This document shows positions 52,245-62,300 of a stretch of DNA of 64,000 nucleotides, in pieces. A model generated the notes under the pieces. It did no database searches and had not been told where the DNA came from. It saw only the letters and a program-made list of their open reading frames with translations. Within the stretch, counting starts at the first letter, position 1. Every line of letters begins with the position of its first letter. This DNA is from Aplidium turbinatum (Eukaryota > Chordata > Ascidiacea > Aplousobranchia > Polyclinidae). The translations under genes and the position numbers were made by a program. The DNA lies in assembly GCA_918807975.1 (NCBI GenBank), contig OU964931.1, forward strand, positions 8,938,251 through 9,002,250. The letters run 5' to 3'.

Positions 52245-53285
52245 CGTTAACGCATTCTGTCTGCAGGCTAATATTGATTTTAAAATTTAAATTTGTGTTG
52301 GGTTTGCAGACTAGGCGCGCTTAGCTAGATTTTAGCCTCAGTAATTTTTTGATTAGTAAATGGCCACAGGTTCAGCAAGCTAGAAAACGAGTGTAGAGTA
52401 TCGTATTTTGAAAATTTTGCAACTGTAACTGAAAGTTGGCTTTTAACAAAACATAGAAAAATCTGATAGAAAATTTTAACTTGAATGTTTTCGATTGCAA
52501 AATATTCGAATATTGAGTTTATACTTCGTTTTGTGGTCTGTGGATCACCAGCTTGAGTCAAGTTACCCTTGGCTTAAGTGGCTTTACCGTCATAGTAAAG
52601 TTTTTATACAATTACCACAGCGCGGAAAATCTCGAACATGACACAGCATTTTTTCTTTCCGAAAAATATTTGCCTAGATATAGCCGAGCGAGTCAACAAG
52701 CCGAAATAAGGTTTTTCAAATTTAATTTTTAATGACTACTGGAGAGAAGAACCAATTGTGCAGTGGCCAGTGGGATAACAATAATTTGTTATTACTCATA
52801 CTTTTCTTTTTTTATAATTAGAGGGCTACTTTTTGCTTCCATGAAGAAACACCATGGTAATCTTTCACCACCAAAAGTTTAAACAAAGCGACGAAATGTA
52901 CAGTAGGATATACATACTAGATAACAAGTCTTAATTGTTGCGGTTAGGTTGGCCTATGAGTAGGTTGGAAACTCAATAAAAAAAAGAAAAAGGCAGTCAC
53001 GTTATCGAAAACTGTCCCGCTAAGTTAGTATTTTCAGCAGATCATTTTCTGTTAGCGTATCAGCACGACGCGATATTGTTGCGGTATACACAAGGGAGGC
53101 ATTTGCTTTAAAATAGGTTAAAGATTTGTTCACGAGATGTTTATTTGAGTGTTTTCATGTAAATTTTATGGAAGATTGGAAGGCTTTGAATACATGTAAT
53201 GCATTTCAGTGGTAGAGTAATGCGAAGTATAAACGGTAAACTCTGCTGAATAGATAAACTTGATATTTATGACTTGAAAAACACA

Positions 53286-53395
53286 ATGACCGTGCTAGAT
53301 CAGATTCTGCAAATACTTTCGCCCCAGAAGGATTACGAGAAGAGAAGAACTCTTTCAACCAGTTCATCTGAACGCAAATTTGGAATATTGAAAAA
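53286..53395 (+). CDS. MOB2: MOB2-like first coding exon (inferred)
   Basis: ATG opens 36 codons plus 2 bases (MTVLDQILQILSPQKDYEKR ... SSERKFGILK) to a donor AAAAA|GTAATG. Phase 2 exit joins the next exon (phase 2 entry) to give KKKGKKSDKK. An in-frame TGA lies about 15 codons upstream. N-termini of MOB2 are isoform-variable, so similarity cannot confirm it; an alternative first exon in the 6.3-kb intron is possible. Confidence 0.5.
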
Positions 53396-56300
53396 GTAAT
53401 GAATAATTAACATTCTATTGTTTTTTGTATTAGTACTTTTAATCGGATTTGTACGCAGTTAATATTGTGCTTATCAAGACTTATGCACAGTAGTTTGTTT
53501 AACCCTTTCTTTTTTTCGTTAACAATCGCAAAGTGTTGTGCAAGGCGGCAGTCGACGCCAGATTCTTGGTATATCCCGAGAAGCAGAGCTGTTTTGTTAT
53601 GACCAATGTAAGGTTTGGCTTTGTGAGCAGTCTGCTGACAGTGCATTTGCATTGATTCTTAGTAGGTCGTATCATTGAGTGATGAGTGTTGCACCGTTTC
53701 TGCTCATATTTCTTGTAACGTGCCGCATAGTGTTACTAAATGGTTTTGTGTATCTTCACTAACTGTTACATAAACAGCATGAAATCAACAGAGCTCAGTG
53801 TAGAAAAAGTAGATTTTGTCAGATGGCCAGGCTGTGGTAGTTTTGTTATCCAGTTTGCTCAATTTTGGATTTAGGTTGACACGTGCCTGGTATTTGAAGC
53901 CATAGAAGCTTCGATTACATCAGCTGCCCTGTAATGTCTATTTACTCTATTATTTGAAACGTTGAAACACCGCAGCTGTTCGCTATGCAGTGTAATTCTA
54001 TCTGCTAATTGCACTTGCATATTAAGCGTTGCTTTTCATGGAATATCAATCAGTTGGACAGCAATCGTACACGGTTCAACGATCATGCGCTTTTCCCTCT
54101 ATTTATGACCGTGTTCGGGTGAAAATCGTGCAATTACTTCATGACCACGTAACAGTTAATGGCAGCTCGGTGATTAACTTCTTGGAGGCAGCAGTAAACC
54201 AGATTGATTTCAACAGAATTGTCATTACAAAACACGCTCACATTTTCGAAGCAATTCACACGACAGACTGTCCAACAAATTGCCGAAATCTGTCGGTTGG
54301 TCACGTCATACGCATGTAAGCATTCGGGTATTTCAACACATTTCCCGTAGCAGTGCGTTCCCAGCCAACAATCTGTCCGTTTTGTTCAACATCCGCAGAT
54401 GTTCCATCGATGTAAAGATGACCTGATTGATTGTGGTGTCAGCCGAAGTATGCACCTGCTTATCATGTGTCGAAGATCAAACTTTGTCTCCATTTTGCTT
54501 TAAAAAAGCTTGGTCTTCATACCGAAATATCTGCAGTGACTCAACCATTTCTCTCTATTGTTAGTAACTTCAATTTTGAGTTCCTTAAAAGGAACTGGTC
54601 GTGCTTCACAGTTGGAACGATCAAACTCTCGTCTTAAATGTGAATATGGTCATATTTCATGAGTTTCATTTTCTAACACAGGCTTTTGCAGTTGCAAAAT
54701 CTTTTTATCTGTAACTGTAAGGTACCACAGGTTCTTTTTTTTAGTCACTCTTTTCAGCTTGAAAGCAAGTGATCCCAAAAGAATTGCTTCTGACAAGATT
54801 TTCCTTTCACGAGTACACACGTTTTCGCTGGTATGTATATTCTTTACGTCATCCACTCAGGGACCTTTTATTGCATTTGCTATTACTGAACTTCGACTTG
54901 AAACGAAATTAATCTCGACCTTGAAAGTTAATGGCATAATAAAGCTGGATTCTTCAACCACTGCTTCATGACCATGCGTGCTTGTTTTGCAACAACGTGC
55001 GCGCTCCCTTGAGATTTAGACTGCTTGATTTATTTGCGGCGTCAACAAGCTTTCCAATTTGGTTGGGTGATGTCGTCAGCGCAATTTTGCGACTGGGGCA
55101 ACAGGTCATTTATGTACGCTCTGTCGTGGCAATTGGTAAACAAGAGCTTTTGTTAGGAGGAAAATGATTGGGACTCCTGGTCAATGTCAAATCGAAACTT
55201 AAAGAGTACCAAGCTTTGCTCAGCAAACGTTTTAAAAATTGAACAACAAGGTTTCAAAATGTAAAGTATTTTCATGTTTAGTGCTATTGAAATAGCACTT
55301 CAATATCACTGGATAATGATATGAAAACAGTTTAGTTTTCGACATGTTTGTTGAACACGAGTTAAATATACACATTTTGGGCTCTATTTCTAGTCATAAA
55401 CGGATCTCTATATTGTTTTCGTTTTTTTTTGCGAACATAACGTATTTTATAAAAGCATAGTTATTTGAAATAGTATTAGTTTTATTTCATGAGTTTTTTT
55501 TAAATTTGCTTTACTGTTTGTGGCGACTCAATATCATGTATTCAACCAATACAGTAATGCGACATTATAAACTACATGTCAAAAATGTAATTTAGTCAAT
55601 GCGCAAGAAGGTGGAGAATAAGCTCAATAGGTTGATTAAATCCTATTAAAACAAACAAATTCATTTGAATGCGTTTTCTTGCTGCGTTGCAAACGTGCTG
55701 TGCCTCATTTCAGCGATTACGTCACCATTTTTCAAATTACATCATACCAACGTGGTTGCCTTGCTTGTGGTTGACCAAATACCCAAACCACACGCGAAAG
55801 CATTGCTCTTCTAGTTTGTCACAATGGAGCTCATGGGAGATTCTCTTTATTAGCTCTATATCTTTCCAACCCAGATGGCAAATTTGGCCTTTTTTGATGT
55901 AACATAGAACAATTTTGCTAACTGGGAACAGTCTCTCAGCTGGTAAGCTGTTGTTTTTAAAAATGTAGACTTCTCACTTGTTTTTCCTTGCTTTGTAGTT
56001 TTCTTTTCTTAACGAAAAGCCGAAGTTTATTTCAATCCGTTCCCAATCTCACTGAACGCTTACTTCACTGATAAAAACGCCAGTATCGATTGAACAGAAG
56101 TACACTGCGTTGGCCACATCAGTTCTCTGACGAGGATGCGTCACTGCTGCTTTGATTAGACAATACACCGGAACTGGTCACGCGTTAGGTTTAAGAGACT
56201 GCAGTTGGAATAGCCCAACTGCAAAACGAGGTATAAACCAACTAATCTCACGAGACGTAGTTTTACACAAACTTCGCTTAAAACAGAAGAGTGAAAATAT

Positions 56301-59300
56301 AAAGTGGTTGCTTGACTTGTTGATCTGATGAATTTTCGTTGACACCAATTTCGTCATTAATACTTTTAAGACTGATTTACTGAAGCTGGTGTCATTAAGT
56401 ATTTTCCATTATTCTTAGGCTATAACTAGATAGCAGTTATTGACAGCATTCAGCAGATGGATGTTTGAAACGTCAGTAAAGCGTCAGTTAACGGTTCACT
56501 AAAGCTTCGAAGGCTGCATAGTTATGAGTGGAAATAAATCAAATTTTGTTTTAGTTGAACGTGAGAAACGACAAATTTGCCTTGCCACGGCCGCTTTGTA
56601 AGGAATTTTCAGGACCCAATCAGCATACTAAAGGCATCCAGAGGTTTCCGCGGCAGTGATCAGTGTTATTTAAGTTGAGGGTTTGGTGGTAAAGTTTGTT
56701 TAGCATGACTTTTAGCCTTATAACATTGGCGTAATTGTCGTTTATTTAAGGCTGTAAGCCGGCACTCACGGACGTATGCTTTGACTGTAGCCTATGTTTT
56801 AAAAAGGATTGTGGATTAGGTCGGGGTCGACAACTCTGTTCTCACTGATTCACGACGCGGCCACCAAAATATGTCACATTACTAAAGCTTAAATATGAAG
56901 CACCGGTCTTTAATTACTTGTAAATTTACCACAACCATTTCCCAAATTTTCATCTAGTGGTTTCTTATGCTTTATAAAAAAAAGTCCTTGTTATTGTTAG
57001 GCCTGTACCGGGTGTGGTCCGGTGGGTGTCGATCCCTGGTTTCTTGCAATGACATTTACAAGATGCCATCTTGCAGTGTTATGTGCCATAGTTTTGTGAT
57101 TTAGCATCACGAAAGATAGGATCACAATATCCTATATAGTACTTCCGGTCATTTTTAAAAACGTTTTCCAAGTGTTCAGCCATCCATGAATTTTTTGGTA
57201 AAACGTAAGAAGGAAAGTTTGAAACAACATTTCCGCATAGTTAGTCATGGGAAAGTTAAGTACTCAACTCCAAAATGACCGTTAGAGAACGGAAGAATGG
57301 ACCTACGAAATAAAAGGCTAAAAACCGTTTTGTAAACGTTAGCGGAAGCCAGGCTAATATGTGTAGTGGGGACAGCAGTGCAAACACGCTTGAGCGCGGA
57401 GTGACGTAGGGAACCTCATAGTCCGTTGCTGCAATCCTTTCCGTATTATGCCTTTACTTTGACAAATTGTGGCACTTTTCTGTAAAGGCCTCTACTGACC
57501 TTTAAGTGTTTGTAAGATTGCTTGGAAAAGTTGTAGAACTATTTCAGAGTTATCGCGTTCTTCTGTCATCATTTGTGAACCTGCCCTACATTTAGTTTCA
57601 ATTTCGTGCAGAAGTGGCAATTAGTTAAATGTGTACACTGCTGTAAAAGAATGTAATCTGCTATACGTAAAAGATTCAGTTTCATATAGCATGAACCTAT
57701 GCATGGATGTCGGCTCTTGGAATAAACATGATTAATTTTATAACCAGGTACGTTTAAAATACGCTTTATTGGTTGTTGAACTAGTTATTTGCACAACACC
57801 CCACTTCCTGTTTTGACCTTTTCTATTAAAGTCATTGTCTGGGGAAAGGGCATGGCGGAATGTACCATTTAAGATTATGCTTATGCAGCATGCGGAGGCT
57901 TACAAGTCAGCGTTTTGTGCGTAACAGTAATTACGCTGACTATTGCTTGCCACAAATCTGATCAAGCACTAGGTTGTCAGTGGCTGCAAAATGGGATGCT
58001 TGTTACTCATACTGTCTAAGCAATTGTTACGCAATGTTGTCTTTACGGCTAGAGGTGTTTGTTTCCTGTTTTCTAATTCTATGCACGCGACAGTGATGCA
58101 TTTGATTTAAACAGTTGTAACTCAATGCACGAAAACTGTTGGTTACTCATATAAGCAAGGTACGAGTTATACTGAGCTGAGTCTCTGTTGGCTATCTCTC
58201 ATTAAGAACTTGTCTTATGCACACAGTCCCTTGTCACTGCCAACTCGCAAAACCTGTGTTTTTGCGTTGATTGAACGTCTACACCGTTGAATCAATACAA
58301 AAAGAGATTTTGTTAGCTGGATATGCTTTGCATTTTGATTTTATATGAAAGGCTATATTCCCAGCGCAATAGCTAAGCAAAGTGATCATATATGGTCATT
58401 TTTGTATCGGGTAGTTTGTTGGCAACACTGACTTTGATATCCACCGCTGCATTTATGGTTTGATGTTATTTGCAACTCGCATGCTGCACAGTGTACAGCG
58501 TCCGTTAGCACGCTTGCTATGATAAGCAGGAAGTGTGTCCCGATCTGTACTAGAAAAGGTCATCGTTGTGTATTTCCTTTTGAGCGGTTGTTGATGAATT
58601 ATTTCGCATTGTTGCCGTGCCCTTTGGAACTAAGTGGCAAGTTGAATGATCTGTTCTCTGAAGTGGTGACGGAACTGTGAAAGCAACAAAAGCTTTTTTG
58701 CGATAAATTTTCGTCCGATGACGTTAATTTGCAGTGAAACGACTTGATGGTCTAGTCGCTTGAGTCGTGAATGCATCTAACCAATCTTAGGAAGGACACC
58801 AGTTCGATGCTTCTACAAAACACGCGGCTTACGTTTTGCCAAAATATGGTTAATGGTCGATATAAACGAAACTTCTTTGTCTTCCTTGTCACTTCTGTCT
58901 TTGTCCCTTCCAAGGGTGTGAGATTTTACAACCTCAGCTAACAAAATCTTGTAAAAGAAGGACTAGTTTTGTCTGTGTAGTCCTTGTACGCGCTTGTTCG
59001 ACCTCGTGTTTGGCTCTTCTTACAAGTAAGGAAGCCAGTTTTATCAACTGGCTAATTTGGATGCTTTGCTTTGACATAATTTACATCACTTCATTAATAT
59101 TAATCCCATGACCTTTTCTAGTTGTTGCTAAAGAAGTCTTTGAGAGAATGTTGCTTGCGAAATTGAACGCCGAAAGTCCCAAGAGCCTTCTATCCAGTTG
59201 AAACACTTTGTCGTCTTTGGTATTTTGTAATGAAATCTAACAAGGAATGTACAGTAATCCTCGATTTCGAAAATTAAGACACGTAGAGGTGAAGGCTTTT

Positions 59301-62300
59301 TACAAATATGTTGCATCATAATCACCAAGGAAGTTGTCAATTACTAACGTTCACGGAAACCTTGTCCTAGCCAAAAAAAGGTTGCTATTTTTGCATCATA
59401 TCAACGATCGCTGGACGTTAAAACGATGTAACTTTTGTTTGTTTTAAAAATAACTGGCCAGCTGGGATATACGATTGCTTGACTTCAGGTTTGTGCCTGG
59501 AAGGGAAAACGTAGCTAAAAGGCGCCCATTGCTGCATTGTTGCTGCAAAATGCAGTAGTTTTGTTTCCGTTTGCATTTCTAAAAGTAAGTCGCCTGTCAC
59601 CTGCAACCTTGCTTGTGACAGCAAGGCTGTTTTTGCTGTAAAAAAATGTAATTATTATTTACAAATGTTGTTGTTTGCAGAAAAGGAAAGAAGAGCGACA
59701 AAAAACCTATTGTTGAAGAAAAGAAACCATATTTGGACCCTGAACTTTGTCAACATAATGCTCCCGGCCTTGACCTAGCCAAAGTAACCCGTAAACCAAC
59801 TTATATAGAAAGCAAGGAATGGGTGGCTACACACAGTAAGTGGAACCGGATTTTTTCACAAGGCGTTGCCAATCTTTTGTGATGTTTTCTAATCAACGCA
59901 ATTGTTTGCTTTATCAATGTAAGGTTACACGGTGGATTTACGCAAGTATGAGCACAGCGATGAGTTCTAAGCCGAGTTTAAATGGTTGAAGGTTAATTTG
60001 AACCTGATCTGTCTCAGATTAACATTCTTTAGGTGCTTTTGTGGGAACAGAGACATGTCACTATCACGACACGCGCTTGTGGCTTGTCTTATTGTTAAGT
60101 TTACCGCTCTCAAGTTAGCCTCAGTGTATGAAGATCATCATCGAGATAGATCGGTGGCCACAGTCAATTTTAAAACGCAGTTTTATGCCAATTTTGCAAA
60201 TCAATTGATTTGAGTTTTCAAATCTCTCTTGTTGCAAATGCCACTGTAATCGCGTGATCCAATATCGTGCTATTCTTCCTGCGTAGTCTTCGTCTACTCA
60301 CAAAGTTATTTTTTACGTTGTTGCAACGTGGCGATGTTAAAATGATGTAAAAAGGTAGCTGCAGGTTAGAACATATATATATTAGTGTGGGGAACACAAC
60401 AGGTATGACTTGTTCTTTTATGTTAAATTAACTTAGATTTCTGGTGTCTAGGAAAAATTCGTCAAATATTTAACGAACAGCGCCATTGAACTGTGTTATT
60501 TGCACAGATTTCATTATCGCTTTCGCAACCCGTTATTTTCATTTTCCCATCTGTCATTTCTCTAACATTACGTCATCAAACTTAGTATAGAATTTAATTG
60601 ACCGTGAAATTGCTACTCGTATCCCAGACAGCAAAATTTCCGTCATTTTTATATTGATTCAACTTCTGCAACATCTGCAGACGTTGAATCAATGCAAAAA
60701 TGACGGATTTTGCTGTCTGGGATGTTTCTGTTGCCTGTGTTCTCAGAAAATGCTATAAACATATAGAAAATTAATAGGTCTAAAAGGGATCTTTGCACAC
60801 ACACTGTAGCTTCTAGCCAGAAACATGCCCTTTGTTCTTATTTTCAAAGGTAAATATAAGATCGAATGATAGAAAAGGACGAGAATAATTTCTGTTTGCG
60901 CAACACGAATCGTTTCGCTGATCGTAAATTATTTTCAATGAATGTTTGCTGTCAGCTGGAGTAGGGTATAAGGACTCAATTTTTCTGACCCTCTGCACAT
61001 GACCCACTTAGTCAGACCAGATATTTGAAAGGTTACTTTTGATTTTTTTTTTTTAATTTTCCTCCAGCTCCATCACGCAAGCTCCTTGCTCTATTGTTAA
61101 ACTTGGCCAAATCTTGCGCGGAATATTTCGATTTTAAACCAATGCATAAGAGCAGATGTATCATTTAGTCCTGTCAGCATTTGCAACTAGTATTTTTAAG
61201 CAATCCTCCCACTGCTGCATCTGGAGGAAGAGCAGAATCCGCTTGATAAATTCACAGATAACAAATCCATCCGCGCATTAAATTCAATTTATTTTGGAAC
61301 GGAGTTTTACTTTTGCAAAATTTCTAACACAGTATGCTCCGCTTATTGAATCCATAATCGCTAAAGGTTCTAGCGTTTTGCAACTGGTCTGTGGCTTTAG
61401 CAATAGCGCAACATGATCAACTCCCATGAAAACAGTACAGAAGAAATTTCCCGAAATATACCAAACTTAACGTTGTATATGTATGGCATGCCTCATTACC
61501 TCTAAGACCTAAATGTTTTCGCATTACAAAGTACTAACCTTTCTCATGCACTTTGTGCAGACCAGCCAACTAAGTTGATGGAAGTGGCTGCCAAGAACCA
61601 TAAGATAAGTTGATGGAAGTGGCTGCATAAGAACCATAAGATGTAAAAAGGGTTAAGCTGTGAAGGTTACCAGTCACCTTGCTGAAAGAGGTGTAGGTTT
61701 CGTCAAGCGAATAACGAGTTATTAACGAAGGCTAAACAGCAATTTTATTTTTCGTCATAGCTGCCAGTCGAGTGTATCAAGAATTAATACCGATGTTGAA
61801 TGCATTGCGATAAAGTGTTAAAAGCGATTAATACTGCTCATTTGAAACGATTTTTCAGTTTTATTCATTTGTTCATTTTCAAACTAAACATCAAGTTGGT
61901 AAAAGTTCAACATCCTTGTGCCACCTTCAGCCCTTGTTAGCTTTCAAAATGTCTAGCTCGTTTTTTATGTTGAATTCACGTTTGGAAGTTGGCGGATGAA
62001 TATTTCAGAAGATTTTACCATAAGTCAACGAGTCACCACAGTGAGACATTCTTGTGTCGTGTAGTGCGTTTCATATCTCACTGTGAAAAATCTGCGGTGA
62101 AGTGAACATTCTTGTGCATGCATAATTGCCTGGGGCTATTGAGGAGGTTATTTGATAAAAGTGTTATGTCTGCAAGCTAATTGCTTTGCAGAAAGTCTGA
62201 TTAGCCTTGCATCCTTACTTGACCTGCCCTGCAAAGTTCTACTAGTTTCGGGTTTCAAATGTGAACAACTGAACACGGTACATCTATATATTTTAAAGCG

